Positions 39,966-51,022 of a DNA stretch of 64,000 bases are shown in pieces. The position numbers were made by a program, and so were the translations under genes. The notes below the pieces were generated by a model. That model ran no database searches and was not told where the DNA came from. It worked only from the letters and a program-made list of their open reading frames with translations. The stretch covers positions 1-64,000 of the forward strand of contig NZ_SATR01000016.1 in NCBI RefSeq assembly GCF_004551525.1. Reading direction: 5' to 3'. The stretch comes from Vibrio ouci. Its GTDB lineage: Bacteria > Pseudomonadota > Gammaproteobacteria > Enterobacterales > Vibrionaceae. Positions within the stretch are counted from its first letter, which is position 1. Every line of letters begins with the position of its first letter.

Positions 39966-40880
39966 TTATGCGTTTGGATGAGGCAGACCGCCAAGGCATT
40001 CGTATAGATTTGGCAGGAATGCACTGAATTCACCACACATTAAAGAGAAGTCTGCATCAAAGCGAGCAGCTTGGTCTTCACGTGGGATATCATCGTTTTG
40101 ATCTTTTAGCTCATCAGAGAACTTGAGGCGTTTGATGCTGCCATCTTCAGCTAGAATACATTCGATGCGCTCTTGCCACCAAACCGCAAGCTTAGTCACC
40201 ATCTTGTCTGCTTCAATATGGCTACGAATTTCATCGGCTGTCAGTTCTTGCTTCTTACAACGGATCACGCCGCCTTCTTCAAGTACTGACTTAAGCTCTG
40301 CTTCATCAAGCATCTGGATACCAACAGGCGTTTCACCCGTTTTCACCCATTCGGTTAATGTGGTTTCAATTGGCTTTTCAGGGATTGCTGGAACAACTGG
40401 TAGGCTACCCATAGTTTTACGCAGTAGCGCTAGTACATCTTCAGCTTTTTTCGAGCTGCTGGCATCGACTAAAATGAAGCCTTCTTTTGGTAGGATCAGC
40501 ACGTAAGTATGGCTGCTACGGCTAAATGCACGTGGTAGAAGATCCATCACGATGTCATCTTTCAGATTGTCTTTCTCTTTCTTTTTAAGAGGGCGACCTT
40601 CTTGTGCTTCCATTGCTTCAATTTTTGCGTTCAATGAGTCTTTAATCACTGATGCAGGAAGCATTTTTTCTTCTTTCTTTGCACAAACTAGAATGCGGTT
40701 TTCAGACACGTGAGTCATCATGTCGCCATGTTTACCCATCGCTGTAACCCAGCCAAATTTTTGCTTATCTTGGCTACCACAAGGCGTAAAACGAAACTCA
40801 GCCAGTTGTTTTTCTAGTTGGTCAGCGTTGAATTCGATTTCGCGGTTGAAGCGATAAACCAGACAGTTTTTAAACCACAT
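39966..40880 (-). CDS. rdgC: Recombination-associated protein RdgC
   Basis: 304 residues (E. coli 303). Nucleoid protein that forms a ring around DNA and restrains RecA. Family starts: [32 protein letters not shown], and [15 protein letters not shown]. Single gene, divergent from phoB. Confidence 0.96.
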   Translation of the reverse strand: MWFKNCLVYRFNREIEFNADQLEKQLAEFRFTPCGSQDKQKFGWVTAMGKHGDMMTHVSENRILVCAKKEEKMLPASVIKDSLNAKIEAMEAQEGRPLKKKEKDNLKDDIVMDLLPRAFSRSSHTYVLILPKEGFILVDASSSKKAEDVLALLRKTMGSLPVVPAIPEKPIETTLTEWVKTGETPVGIQMLDEAELKSVLEEGGVIRCKKQELTADEIRSHIEADKMVTKLAVWWQERIECILAEDGSIKRLKFSDELKDQNDDIPREDQAARFDADFSLMCGEFSAFLPNLYECLGGLPHPNA

Positions 40881-40992
40881 ATTCTTTCTCTATACCTTTA
40901 TCCGATCTGCCAATAATAAAGACTTTTGCACGTCTTGTCTTACTGCAAACACACAATAGTGGGATGAAAGTTATATGAAAATTTGTTTTCAA

Positions 40993-41014
40993 AGGTCACA
41001 AAAGTGTCATAATT
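40993..41014 (+). promoter_or_regulatory. Pho box upstream of phoB
   Basis: Two 11-bp direct repeats, GGTCACA-AAAG and TGTCATA-ATTG, fit the PhoB box (TGTCAyA-N4 twice). About 75 bp before the phoB ATG; supports autoactivation. Confidence 0.65.
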
Positions 41015-41088
41015 GCTAGTGATAATGCTTAGCGTTGCCAAGAGCTGAACAAGCTCAAATAAACTAACTAACATAAGGTTATTCAATT

Positions 41089-41778
41089 ATGTCTAGAAGG
41101 ATTCTGGTTGTTGAAGACGAAGCACCAATTCGCGAAATGCTTTGCTTTGTACTTGAACAAAAAGGTTACCAAGCAGTAGAAGCAGAAGATTACGACAGCG
41201 CGGTAACTAAACTGGCTGAACCCTTCCCTGATCTAGTGTTGCTAGATTGGATGTTACCTGGTGGTAGCGGTATCAACTTCATTAAACACATGAAGCGTGA
41301 AGAGCTGACACGCAACATTCCCGTTGTGATGCTAACGGCACGTGGTGAAGAAGAAGATAAAGTACGCGGCCTTGAAGTAGGCGCAGATGACTACATCACC
41401 AAGCCATTCTCACCAAAAGAGTTGGTTGCTCGTCTTAAAGCGGTTATTCGCCGAGTGACACCAACCGCACTAGAAGACGTAATTGATGTTCAAGGACTTA
41501 AACTTGACCCGGTTTCGCACCGAGTGACAGCAAACGATGCGCCATTAGATATGGGGCCAACGGAATTCAAAATGCTGCACTTCTTCATGACTCACCAAGA
41601 GCGTGTTTACAGCCGTGAACAGCTACTCAACAATGTTTGGGGCACCAACGTGTATGTGGAAGACCGTACGGTAGACGTACATATTCGTCGCCTACGTAAA
41701 GCGTTAGAAGCGGCAGGTCATGATAAGTTGATTCAGACGGTTCGCGGCGCGGGCTATCGTTTCTCAACTAAGGCGTAA
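41089..41778 (+). CDS. phoB: Phosphate regulon response regulator PhoB
   Basis: 229 residues. Receiver domain with acidic pair Glu9/Asp10, phosphorylated Asp53 in [11 protein letters not shown], Thr in [12 protein letters not shown] and Lys in [11 protein letters not shown]; OmpR-type winged HTH at the C-terminus ([39 protein letters not shown]). Head of phoB-phoR-pstS with a Pho box upstream. Confidence 0.98.
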   Translation: MSRRILVVEDEAPIREMLCFVLEQKGYQAVEAEDYDSAVTKLAEPFPDLVLLDWMLPGGSGINFIKHMKREELTRNIPVVMLTARGEEEDKVRGLEVGADDYITKPFSPKELVARLKAVIRRVTPTALEDVIDVQGLKLDPVSHRVTANDAPLDMGPTEFKMLHFFMTHQERVYSREQLLNNVWGTNVYVEDRTVDVHIRRLRKALEAAGHDKLIQTVRGAGYRFSTKA

Positions 41779-41803
41779 TGGGTTTTACCATTTGGAGAGG
41801 TAA

Positions 41804-43102
41804 GTGGTCGAACGGTTAACTTGGAAAAAGCTAGCCTGGGAGCTGGCTTTTTTTTACACCCCATGGGTGATAGTAGGCTGGATTTTCGGATATATGCCGT
41901 GGTTGCTGTTAGCTGCCACGGTTTTGCAGCTTGTATGGCATCTACACAATCAAATGCGTCTTTCGACCTGGTTGTGGGATGAGAAGCGTCTAACGCCACC
42001 GTCCGGCAGTGGTAACTGGGAGTCTCTGTTTAACGGTATCTACCGTCTGCAGCAGCGTCAGCGTAAAAAGCGTAAAGAGTTAACCAACCTTATTCGCCGT
42101 TTCCGTAATGGTGCCGAATCTCTCCCGGATGCTGTCGTGGTATTTCGCAGTGAAGGCAATATTGTTTGGTGTAACAAGCTTGCTCAGCACCTATTGGGCT
42201 TCCGTTGGCCAGATGATTCGGGTCAGCCGATTTCCAATTTGATTCGTACCCCTGATTTTATCAAGTATCTCAATAAGCAAGATTTCTCCGAGCCGCTAGA
42301 GATGCGTTCGCCACTTAATGTTGAGCGTATGCTTGAGCTACGTATCGTACCTTACACAGAAGGTGAGCACTTGATGGTGGTGCGTGATGTCTCTCAGCTT
42401 AAGCAGCTTGAAGGCATGCGCCGTAACTTCTTTGCCAATGTATCCCATGAACTGCGCACGCCAATGACGGTGCTGCAAGGCTATCTGGAGATGACTGAAG
42501 ATCCAGATATGGTGGTTGGCCCTATGTGGACCAAAGCGCATGGAGTGATGACTGAACAGCTTAATCGCATGAATAGCTTGGTGAATCAGTTGCTGACGCT
42601 ATCGAAAATCGAAGCTGCGCCGATGCATGAGCTAGAAGATGTCGTCAATGTGCCAGCGATGCTTGAAGTGTTGGAGAAAGAAGCGGCGAGTTTGAGTGGT
42701 GATTTAGGCCATAAGCTGTCATTTAATGTTGATAGTAATTTGCGAGTGCTAGGCGATGATGATCAACTGCGCAGCGCGATCTCTAATCTAGTGTACAACG
42801 CGGTGAAATATACCCCAGCAGGTGCAGACATCATGGTACGTTGGTATCAATCTGCACAAGGGGCGCATTTAGAAGTGGAAGACAGTGGTGATGGTATCGA
42901 GCCACAGCACTTACATCGACTGACTGAGCGTTTTTACCGAGTTGATAAAGCGCGTTCTCGTGATACGGGTGGCAGCGGACTCGGTCTTGCGATTGTAAAA
43001 CATGCCCTGACTCACCATGACTCTCATCTAGAGATCAGCAGTGAAGTTGGAGTAGGCAGTAAGTTCTCGTTTACGCTTCCTGTCCGTTTAGTGGTGAGTT
43101 AA
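41804..43102 (+). CDS. phoR: Phosphate regulon sensor histidine kinase PhoR
   Basis: 432 residues from GTG 41804 (GGAGAGG three nt upstream). Two N-terminal helices with little periplasm ([28 protein letters not shown]), a PAS domain (about 95-200), the HisKA box [19 protein letters not shown] and HATPase motifs [21 protein letters not shown] and [14 protein letters not shown]. Stop codon overlaps the pstS start (TAATG). Confidence 0.97.
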   Translation: MVERLTWKKLAWELAFFYTPWVIVGWIFGYMPWLLLAATVLQLVWHLHNQMRLSTWLWDEKRLTPPSGSGNWESLFNGIYRLQQRQRKKRKELTNLIRRFRNGAESLPDAVVVFRSEGNIVWCNKLAQHLLGFRWPDDSGQPISNLIRTPDFIKYLNKQDFSEPLEMRSPLNVERMLELRIVPYTEGEHLMVVRDVSQLKQLEGMRRNFFANVSHELRTPMTVLQGYLEMTEDPDMVVGPMWTKAHGVMTEQLNRMNSLVNQLLTLSKIEAAPMHELEDVVNVPAMLEVLEKEAASLSGDLGHKLSFNVDSNLRVLGDDDQLRSAISNLVYNAVKYTPAGADIMVRWYQSAQGAHLEVEDSGDGIEPQHLHRLTERFYRVDKARSRDTGGSGLGLAIVKHALTHHDSHLEISSEVGVGSKFSFTLPVRLVVS

Positions 43103-44061
43103 TGAAAAAGCTCATCGGTGCATTAATGCTTTCATTGTCTCTATCAGCACCAAGTCTAGCTGAGGGTGAGAGCTTACCTAATTACAGTAAAGTTGCCGGA
43201 ATCACGGGTGATTTAACAACGGTAGGCTCTGATACATTAGCCGGGATGACCACCCTGTGGGTCGAAGAGTTTAAGCAGCTCTACCCAAGTGTTAATGGAC
43301 AGGTGCAAGCATCGGGTTCTTCTACCGCTCCTCCTGCTTTGACTGAAAGAACGGCGCAGTTTGGCCCAATGAGCCGCGCGATGCGTAACCGAGAAGTAGA
43401 AGCTTTTGAACGTGAGCATGGCTATAAACCAACCGTGCTACGTGTTGCCATTGATGCGATTGGTATCTTTGTCCACCGAGACAACCCGATTAAAGGTTTG
43501 AACTTTACCGAGCTTGATCGCATTTTCTCAGCAACATTAAGATGTGGCTCGACAGACTCGATCAACACTTGGTCTGAGCTAGGTTTGGACTACCAATGGG
43601 CCAAACGAGGAATGCAACTGTTTGGTCGTAACTCGGTATCGGGTACTTATGGTTACTTTAAAAAGAACGCACTGTGTGGCGGTGATTTTAAGAGTAGCGT
43701 CAATGAGCAGCCGGGCTCAGCTTCAGTAGTGCAGTCAGTCGGTTCGGCGATCAACACTATTGGTTATTCAGGTGTGGGTTATCAAGTTTCTGGGGTGAAG
43801 CTGCTACCGATTGCTAAATCAGGCGACCAATACGTAGAAGCAAGCCAAGAAAATATCTTATCAGGTAAGTACCCACTATCACGCTACCTCTATGTATACG
43901 CGAATAAGCACCCTTTTAAACCACTGAGCCCAATAGAGCGTGAGTTCATTCGTTTTATCTTCTCTCGCCAAGGTCAGGAGCTAGTCGCCAAAGATGGTTA
44001 TGTACCGATCTCCCCTGAGATTGCGCGCAGAGAGCTAGAAAAAGTCGGTATCACCAATTAA
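43102..44061 (+). CDS. pstS: Phosphate ABC transporter substrate-binding protein
   Basis: 319 residues; signal peptide [22 protein letters not shown]. Phosphate-binding loop GSDTLAGMTTLW and ASGSSTAPPALTE, and FGRNSVSGTYGYFKK, mark a PstS-family periplasmic protein. Translationally coupled to phoR. Separated from pstCAB by the broken ppk on the opposite strand. Confidence 0.93.
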   Translation: MKKLIGALMLSLSLSAPSLAEGESLPNYSKVAGITGDLTTVGSDTLAGMTTLWVEEFKQLYPSVNGQVQASGSSTAPPALTERTAQFGPMSRAMRNREVEAFEREHGYKPTVLRVAIDAIGIFVHRDNPIKGLNFTELDRIFSATLRCGSTDSINTWSELGLDYQWAKRGMQLFGRNSVSGTYGYFKKNALCGGDFKSSVNEQPGSASVVQSVGSAINTIGYSGVGYQVSGVKLLPIAKSGDQYVEASQENILSGKYPLSRYLYVYANKHPFKPLSPIEREFIRFIFSRQGQELVAKDGYVPISPEIARRELEKVGITN

Positions 44062-44104
44062 GTCCTTTGTGTTGCGTTTTACTTAGAAGCTCAAAGACCA
44101 ACCT
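44051..44104 (-). pseudogene. Possible 3' remnant of ppx (exopolyphosphatase)
   Basis: In the frame next to the truncated ppk, the minus strand reads [17 protein letters not shown] then stop (TGA at 44053-44051), overlapping the pstS 3' end by 11 bp. In V. cholerae ppx occupies exactly this place, convergent with pstS, so this may be its last codons fused out of frame to ppk. Too short to prove. Confidence 0.3.
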
Positions 44105-45281
44105 GCTTGCCATTGTGCACGGCATCAACCAATGATCGCATTAAGTGAGAGCCTTTCGCTACGCGGTAGATGTTAATCTTTATGCTAGTGACTTTAGGAT
44201 CAAACGACGCTTGCCGCACCCATTCGCTAATGTGCTCAAAGGTGTGGTAGGGGTAATAGAGTAAGATATCTTGCGCTTTGAGCGCGTCAAATTTGTTGGC
44301 ATAACCGATAAAGTCCGCGCATTGCATGGGTGGCAGCGGCTTGTTTTCTAGATACTGCTTACCCACATTGGGGAAATCGATGAAGTCTTTGAAATTGTGG
44401 TAACGTCCGCCGGGAATCAAACTGTCGTAATTGGATATTTGGAGTTTGTTACAGAGGAAACTCAGCATCTGCTCTGGCATTTCTCGCTCGTAGACGAAAC
44501 GTACTGGCATAGCCGTGAGTCGTTGACTTACGCCTTCAGACATCTGCTCGATTAAGCTGTGTTCCACTTCGTAATTGAGGTCGTACTCGGCGTCGCGCGT
44601 CACTTTCATCGCATAGCCATTGAGCTGATCGTAATCGAAAAAACCGCTAAACAGCTCATCGAGACAGTAACGGATAATGTTATCCAGCAAGATGATGGTG
44701 TTACGTGGTTTGCCTTTTTGCTCTGGTACCATGACAAAACGAGGCACGTGATCGGTTGGGATCTCGATTAAGGCGTATTGACTGCGATCTGCTTGACGCA
44801 TTTCGACGGCAATATAGGCGTATTCATCCTTGAGGAACTGCAGAACATCGATATCTTCTCGTAACAATATTGGCGTAATGTGCGGCAGTAACTTTTTGCG
44901 AAAGTACTTTTTTACCCACTTTTGCTGCGAGGGACTGAGTTGCTGCTCATTAACTAAAAAGATGCCGTGCCGAGCCATATCACGTATTAGCTCAGCGTAA
45001 AGCTCGTCAAAACGATCATTTAGCTTGAGCGCTTTGGTTTGCATCTTAGTTAACAGGTGCTTGGAGTTATCGTTGCCGCCACGTTCTTGATTGATCAAGA
45101 TTCGGCGTTTTACATCGGCGAATCTAACTTTATAGAACTCGTCTAAGTTATTGGAAAATATACCAAGAAATCGAATTCTTTCGATTAAGGGGACTTGTTT
45201 GTCTGCCGCTTCTTGTAAGACACGCTCGTTAAAAGAGAGCCAACTGAGCTCCTTTTCGATATACAGTTTTTCTGTACTCAT
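44091..45281 (-). pseudogene. ppk: Polyphosphate kinase, truncated after the N-terminal 57%
   Basis: 396 residues from ATG 45281 against about 690-700 for intact Ppk1. Begins normally ([41 protein letters not shown]) and follows the family closely through [24 protein letters not shown] and [27 protein letters not shown], then ends after two foreign residues. Lost are the catalytic His of the GxKIHAK-type motif and both C-terminal phospholipase-D-like domains, so polyphosphate synthesis is not expected. The usual downstream neighbour ppx is absent. Pho box region lies between it and pstC. Confidence 0.9.
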
Positions 45282-45388
45282 AATCTTACCTTCTGCGGAG
45301 TGACGAGGGGGCGTTAGCAACTTAAGGTCTTAATATGACACTTTTATTGCGAAATTTTATTGCATTGTTTTCAGTTGTTTAATGCGAA

Positions 45389-45410
45389 CTGTAATATAAT
45401 TGTCACCTAA
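45389..45410 (+). promoter_or_regulatory. Pho box upstream of pstC
   Basis: CTGTAAT-ATAA and TTGTCAC-CTAA, two 11-bp direct repeats fitting the PhoB box, with TTATAC as a -10 seven bp later. 44 bp upstream of the pstC ATG. Confidence 0.75.
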
Positions 45411-45453
45411 TAGAAATATTATACCCTCGGACGAAAATAGGTAAGAGACAGGA

Positions 45454-47637
45454 ATGACCCAAGCAGAATTCTCATTGCGAGAGCTAGATCGAAAGCGACT
45501 AATCAAAGATCGGTTGGTTCGATTTGCTGTATCTGCAGGTGGTGTTGGTGTACTCGCAGCCTTAGTTCTGATCTTTGTCTACCTTGCGATCATGGTTCTA
45601 CCATTGTTTAGCGACGCTAAGATCACCCCTAATGTAAGAAGTATTCCGGTCACCATTACCCAGCCAATTGCGGCAGGTGTGGATGAGTATGGGGAAAATG
45701 CATTTGTCATTTCTGCAGATGGTCGGATTAATTTCTGGTCACTGAACAACCAGAGTGCTCAGCCAGTTCTTTCCGAGCAAGTTGCAGCGCCCAATAGCTT
45801 ATTTGCTGATTCTTTAAGTTCTCTCGGTTGGTATGGTTTTGCCAGTAAGCAAGGCGAGGTTCGGTTATTTAAGCCGAGAATGGACTCAGAACTGACCAAA
45901 GAAAGCCGAGAGTTTGCGCCGAATGTGCTGAATAAATCGATGCCGTTTGATTTGCATTTTGAAGGAAATGAGCTTAAGAAGTTTGCTTTCTCGACGCAAA
46001 AGCCGCTCACCTTAGTGGGCTGGTATCAAGACGATACGGTAAAGGTTCGTTGGAAAAGTGATGAGGGGATACGCAGTTATGAATTTGACGAGACCATTAC
46101 GCAGCTAGACCAAATCCTAGTCACACCAGATGGGAGAACCATCTATCTTCGCTCGGGCTCTGAACTGGTTATTGCAACTAAGCAGGACGATAGTTTCAAT
46201 GTGCGTGAAATCGTCGATCTTAGCCAAGGCAAGCCACAACATGCAGTAACGGACATAGATCTTCTTTCCGGCGCATATTCACTACTGGTGACTCATAAAG
46301 ATGGTTTGGTCTCGCAGTGGTTTGATGTACTGGCTGATGGGCAGCGTTCTCTAACTCATATTCGTCAGTTTAAGCTTGCTTCGGAATTGCAGTTTTTATT
46401 GCCAGACAGCTACCGGAAAGGCTTTTACAGTTTTTATATTAATGGCACGGTTCAAAGCCATTACACCACCAGTGAAAAGCTGGTGATATTCAAACGCGCT
46501 TATCAGCAAGCGCCACAGCTAGCAGCGATGTCGCAAAACGAAAACTACCTATTGGCGGTGAAAGATGCTGAGCTAAGCATTGCTGAAATCGACAATCCGT
46601 ACCCAGAGGTCTCGCTGTCATCTTTGTGGCAAAAGGTGTGGTATGAAAGTTACCCTGAGCCGCAGTTTGTTTGGCAAACCACCTCTGCAAGTGATGAGTT
46701 TGAAGCCAAGTTTAGTTTGGTTCCTATCGCATTTGGTACTTTGAAGGCGGCTGCTTTTGCGATGCTGTTTGCGGTGCCTATTGCCGTATTTGGCGCTATC
46801 TATACCGCTTACTTTATGACGCCGAAAATGCGACGTGTGGTCAAGCCCTCTATCGAGCTGATGGAAGCGCTACCAACCGTTATCATCGGTTTCTTAGCCG
46901 GATTATGGTTTGCGCCAATCGTCGAAACGCACTTGGCTGCGGTGGTAACCTTAATGCTGTTTCTGCCTATTTCAACGATTTTGCTTGGCATGGGGTGGCA
47001 CGCCTTGCCAAAGCATTGGACAGGGCGCTTTGCCAATGGTTGGCATGCCGCTATTTTGATGCCCGCGCTGGTGGTTGTTGCAGTGGTGGTGTTGTCGCAA
47101 AGTGGCAATATTGAAGCTTGGTTGTTTAATGGTGATGTCAGAGTATTTCTGGCTGATAAAGGGATCAATTTCGACCAACGTAACGCGCTTGTGGTCGGCT
47201 TTGCTATGGGCTTTGCAGTTATTCCTACCATCTTTACCATTGCTGAAGACGCGATATTTTCAGTGCCGAAGCATTTGTCTGATGGATCATTGGCGTTAGG
47301 AGCAACGCAGTGGCAGACCTTAACTCATGTTGTGCTATTGACGGCAAGTCCAGGTATCTTTTCTGCGATTATGATGGGACTAGGTCGCGCGGTAGGCGAA
47401 ACCATGATCGTACTGATGGCGACGGGTAACACACCGATTATGGATTGGAACATCCTCGAAGGGATGCGCACATTATCGGCCACCATTGCGGTCGAAATGC
47501 CAGAATCTGAAGTCGGTAGCTCGCATTATCGTATTTTGTTCTTAGCGGCGTTATTGCTGCTGATGTTTACCTTTGCGGTTAACTCTCTTGCGGAATGGGT
47601 ACGTCAGCGCCTGCGCGAAAAATATCGTTCTCTCTAA
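45454..47637 (+). CDS. pstC: Phosphate ABC transporter permease PstC, large form
   Basis: 727 residues, more than twice E. coli PstC (319). One N-terminal helix (GGVGVLAALVLIFVYLAIMVLPLF), then about 390 extra residues with repeated strand patterns (FVISADGRINFWSLN, GWYQDDTVKVRWKSD, ILVTPDGRTIYLRSG), probably a periplasmic beta-propeller. The usual permease starts near 410 (FGTLKAAAFAMLFAVPIAVFGAIYTAYF) with EAA loop MEALPTVIIGFLAGLWFAP and LGATQWQTLTHVVLLTASPGI. Vibrios and relatives carry this form. First gene of pstC-pstA-pstB. Confidence 0.93.
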   Translation: MTQAEFSLRELDRKRLIKDRLVRFAVSAGGVGVLAALVLIFVYLAIMVLPLFSDAKITPNVRSIPVTITQPIAAGVDEYGENAFVISADGRINFWSLNNQSAQPVLSEQVAAPNSLFADSLSSLGWYGFASKQGEVRLFKPRMDSELTKESREFAPNVLNKSMPFDLHFEGNELKKFAFSTQKPLTLVGWYQDDTVKVRWKSDEGIRSYEFDETITQLDQILVTPDGRTIYLRSGSELVIATKQDDSFNVREIVDLSQGKPQHAVTDIDLLSGAYSLLVTHKDGLVSQWFDVLADGQRSLTHIRQFKLASELQFLLPDSYRKGFYSFYINGTVQSHYTTSEKLVIFKRAYQQAPQLAAMSQNENYLLAVKDAELSIAEIDNPYPEVSLSSLWQKVWYESYPEPQFVWQTTSASDEFEAKFSLVPIAFGTLKAAAFAMLFAVPIAVFGAIYTAYFMTPKMRRVVKPSIELMEALPTVIIGFLAGLWFAPIVETHLAAVVTLMLFLPISTILLGMGWHALPKHWTGRFANGWHAAILMPALVVVAVVVLSQSGNIEAWLFNGDVRVFLADKGINFDQRNALVVGFAMGFAVIPTIFTIAEDAIFSVPKHLSDGSLALGATQWQTLTHVVLLTASPGIFSAIMMGLGRAVGETMIVLMATGNTPIMDWNILEGMRTLSATIAVEMPESEVGSSHYRILFLAALLLLMFTFAVNSLAEWVRQRLREKYRSL

Positions 47638-47654
47638 TTTGAATTTAGGAAACC

Positions 47655-49307
47655 TTGTACGTGTTTAAGTGGTTAAAATCAGGCTCTCCGTGGATATGGT
47701 TAACAGGTGGTGCAGTAAGTATCAGCCTGTTGTCTGTGTTGGGGCTATTACTGCTTATTGGTTGGAAAGGTCTTTCTTATTTTTGGCCAGCGCCGCTCTA
47801 TCAATGGCAAACTAAAGACGGCGAACTTCTGGTTGGACAAATCTATTCGCAAGAGTATGTGCCAATTACTCACCTTCGCGAGATGGATATTGATTTACCT
47901 GCCAGTGTTGAAGAAAAAGGCCTAGCGAAGCGGGTGAATATCAAAGTCGCCAATCGCGATCTCTATTCGGCTGACTTTGTTTCTTTGCTCGAAATCGATT
48001 TAAGTCCTCCAACATTGCCGCAGCACTGGGCGGTCATTGAGCGTACCCGGGGCGGTGACTTCTTCGGTCAACCGGTCGGTTACCAACACCCAGATGGTCG
48101 AGTCAGCACAGACGTCACGCAAGATATTACCTCTGGCCTTGCCTATGCACAGACACTGCGTAAAGAAATCTACCGTTTGATTCAACAAGAAGTGCGTGTG
48201 ATTAGCGGCCAAGCGGAACGTTTAAGGCTGGAAAAGCGCAAGCGCAGTTTGAATGACAATTTAGATGATGAATTTCTCGCTTACTACCAGAGGCAAAATG
48301 AGCAGTACCTTGACTCTTTAGCCAAGGTCGAAGCCAAACTGGATAACTTACGTGGCAAGTTAGAAAACCAAGGTCTGCTAGTTGAGGATATGACAGGTGA
48401 AAGGGTGACGATTCCTCTTAGTCATATTTTAGACTTGTGGTATCCAAACCAAATGTCGATGGGTGAGAAGTTAATCCGCTGGGGTAAGCAAGCGTGGAAG
48501 TTTTTATCTGAAGACCCACGTGAATCGAACTCCGAAGGCGGGGTATTCCCGGCGATGTTTGGTACCGTGCTGATGGTATTGATCATGTCCGTAATCGTGA
48601 TGCCATTAGGTGTGATTGCGGCAATTTACCTGCACGAGTATGCCAAAAACAATGCCTTCACTCGTTTGATTCGCGTCGCGGTTATTAACCTTGCTGGTGT
48701 ACCTTCGATTGTTTATGGCGTATTTGGCTTAGGTTTCTTTGTTTATACCTTAGGTGCTTCAATCGACTCATTGTTCTATCAAGAGCGCTTGCCGGCTCCA
48801 ACCTTTGGCACGCCAGGCCTATTATGGTCAGCATTGACGTTAGCGGTACTGACTCTACCTGTTGTGATTGTGGCAACAGAAGAGGGCTTAACCCGAATTC
48901 CCAACTCCGTAAGACACGGTTCTTTGGCACTCGGCGCGACACAGTTTGAGACCATGTGGCGCATTGTCTTACCGATGGCAAGCCCAGCTATGATCACTGG
49001 GCTGATTTTAGCGGTAGCACGCGCAGCGGGTGAGGTTGCGCCTTTGATGCTGGTGGGTGTGGTGAAACTTGCCTCTAGCTTGCCGGTAGACAGTCAGTTC
49101 CCGTTCTTGCATTTAGAACGTAAGTTCATGCATTTAGGCTTCCATATTTACGATGTTGGCTTCCAAACGACTAATATTGAAAGTGCCCGACCGCTGGTTT
49201 ATGCCACCTCATTATTGCTGGTTACAGTGATCATCGGTCTTAACCTGACTGCGATTAGTATTCGTAATAACCTGCGCGAGAAATACCGAACCTTAGGACA
49301 AGATTAA
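47655..49307 (+). CDS. pstA: Phosphate ABC transporter permease PstA, large form
   Basis: 550 residues from TTG 47655 (AGGA upstream); GTG 47661 is an alternative. E. coli PstA has 296. After the first helix ([26 protein letters not shown]) come about 250 extra residues, including a charged coiled-coil ([39 protein letters not shown]). Permease core follows ([47 protein letters not shown]). Pairs with PstC and PstB. Confidence 0.93.
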   Translation: MYVFKWLKSGSPWIWLTGGAVSISLLSVLGLLLLIGWKGLSYFWPAPLYQWQTKDGELLVGQIYSQEYVPITHLREMDIDLPASVEEKGLAKRVNIKVANRDLYSADFVSLLEIDLSPPTLPQHWAVIERTRGGDFFGQPVGYQHPDGRVSTDVTQDITSGLAYAQTLRKEIYRLIQQEVRVISGQAERLRLEKRKRSLNDNLDDEFLAYYQRQNEQYLDSLAKVEAKLDNLRGKLENQGLLVEDMTGERVTIPLSHILDLWYPNQMSMGEKLIRWGKQAWKFLSEDPRESNSEGGVFPAMFGTVLMVLIMSVIVMPLGVIAAIYLHEYAKNNAFTRLIRVAVINLAGVPSIVYGVFGLGFFVYTLGASIDSLFYQERLPAPTFGTPGLLWSALTLAVLTLPVVIVATEEGLTRIPNSVRHGSLALGATQFETMWRIVLPMASPAMITGLILAVARAAGEVAPLMLVGVVKLASSLPVDSQFPFLHLERKFMHLGFHIYDVGFQTTNIESARPLVYATSLLLVTVIIGLNLTAISIRNNLREKYRTLGQD

Positions 49308-49309
49308 CC

Positions 49310-50128
49310 ATGTTTTCTGTGAATCAAACTCTTGGCTACCCAACCCCATTAGACGTGAATAATCTTAGTGATGATTTAACGGCTATCTCGATTGAGGGGT
49401 TAGACCTGCACTATCAAACTGCGCAGGCGTTAAGTGATATTTCTATGCGCATTCCTAAAGGGCAGGTGACGGCATTTATCGGTCCATCGGGGTGCGGTAA
49501 ATCGACCTTGCTTCGCTGTATCAATCGCATGAATGATCTGGTTGAAGGTTGTCGCGTTAAAGGCAAAGTGAAACTGCATGGCAAGAACGTTTATGATCCT
49601 GATGTGGACGTCGCGACCTTACGACGCCGTGTTGGCATGGTGTTTCAAAGACCCAACCCGTTTCCTAAATCAATCTATGAAAACGTGGTCTATGGTTTGC
49701 GCCTTCAAGGGGTCAACAACAGTCGTGCCCTTGATGATGCGGTCGAGCGTTCTCTTCGAGCATCGGCGTTATGGGATGAGGTAAAAGATCGTCTCCATGA
49801 AAATGCATTTGGACTGTCTGGTGGTCAGCAGCAACGTTTAGTAATTGCCCGTGCGATTGCGATAGAGCCAGAGGTGCTGCTGTTGGATGAGCCAACTTCG
49901 GCGTTGGATCCGATCTCAACACTGACGATTGAAGAACTGATCAACGATCTTAAGACCAAATATACAGTAGTTATTGTCACCCATAACATGCAGCAAGCAG
50001 CTCGCGTGAGTGATCACACGGCATTTATTCATATGGGTAAGTTGATCGAGTACTCAGATACGGATTCTATTTTTACTTCGCCATTGAAAAAGCAAACGGA
50101 AGACTACATTACTGGTAGATACGGCTAG
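49310..50128 (+). CDS. pstB: Phosphate ABC transporter ATPase PstB
   Basis: 272 residues. Walker [15 protein letters not shown]-loop in [16 protein letters not shown], signature [16 protein letters not shown], Walker [16 protein letters not shown] and H-loop [14 protein letters not shown]: all typical of PstB. It starts 2 bp after pstA and is translationally coupled. Confidence 0.98.
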   Translation: MFSVNQTLGYPTPLDVNNLSDDLTAISIEGLDLHYQTAQALSDISMRIPKGQVTAFIGPSGCGKSTLLRCINRMNDLVEGCRVKGKVKLHGKNVYDPDVDVATLRRRVGMVFQRPNPFPKSIYENVVYGLRLQGVNNSRALDDAVERSLRASALWDEVKDRLHENAFGLSGGQQQRLVIARAIAIEPEVLLLDEPTSALDPISTLTIEELINDLKTKYTVVIVTHNMQQAARVSDHTAFIHMGKLIEYSDTDSIFTSPLKKQTEDYITGRYG

Positions 50129-50323
50129 GTTTGTTGGTCATATTTGAAACCGTAGCGGCGTTAACTGCGATATTTCCCCCTAATCACATAGACGAGCTAT
50201 GCTCATAGGGCTGAAATCTCTTGTTGCCTTGCTACAGTTCCAACTATTTACAACAATCACAGCTTGATACTTACCCAGTATGTGACTTTTCCTATTAACC
50301 AGCAAAAGAGACTAATTTTATTT

Positions 50324-51022
50324 ATGAATTTTGGGCGCCATATTTCAGGCCAATTTAATGTCGAACTAGAGTCGATCCGTACTCATGTATTAACTATGGG
50401 CGGGTTGGTTGAGCAACAGTTGTCGTTTGCGATGCAAGCGCTACACAAAGAAGACATTGAGCTAGCACGAAAGGTTGTTCGAGATGATCATAAAGTGAAT
50501 TCAATGGAAGTTTCGATTGATGAAGCATGTACGCGCATCATCGCTAAACGCCAGCCAACTGCGAAAGATCTCCGTCTGATTATGGCTATTATCAAAACCA
50601 TTACTGATCTTGAACGTATCGGTGATGTCGCGACCAAAATCGCCTATGTCGCTATCGAAAGCCCATCTTCTAAAGAGCGTCAGTTTCAAGTTTCCTTAGA
50701 GCCATTATGTCGTCAAGCGATCAGCATGCTACATCAAGTACTTGATGCATTTGCACGTATGGATGTCGATGCTGCCGCAGAAGTGTATAAGCTCGATGAT
50801 AAAATCGATGCTGAGTACGAAGCGGTAATTCGTCAGTTGATGACTTATATGATGGAAGACCCGAAGAACATTCCAAACATCTTACAGGTGATGTGGTCTG
50901 CGCGTGCAATTGAGCGAGTAGGCGACCGCTGTCAGAATATTTGTGAGTACATCATCTACTTTGTGAAAGGAAAAGATGTTCGCCACTTGGGCGAACAGAG
51001 TATCGATGATGCACTTCGTTAA
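50324..51022 (+). CDS. phoU: Phosphate signalling protein PhoU
   Basis: 232 residues from ATG 50324; an upstream 20-codon extension is not supported. Two three-helix bundles with metal-binding ExxxD-type repeats ([16 protein letters not shown] and [19 protein letters not shown]). Couples PstSCAB to PhoR and represses the regulon when phosphate is plentiful. 195 bp after pstB. Its stop overlaps the stop of the convergent barrel gene within the tetranucleotide TTAA. Confidence 0.96.
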   Translation: MNFGRHISGQFNVELESIRTHVLTMGGLVEQQLSFAMQALHKEDIELARKVVRDDHKVNSMEVSIDEACTRIIAKRQPTAKDLRLIMAIIKTITDLERIGDVATKIAYVAIESPSSKERQFQVSLEPLCRQAISMLHQVLDAFARMDVDAAAEVYKLDDKIDAEYEAVIRQLMTYMMEDPKNIPNILQVMWSARAIERVGDRCQNICEYIIYFVKGKDVRHLGEQSIDDALR

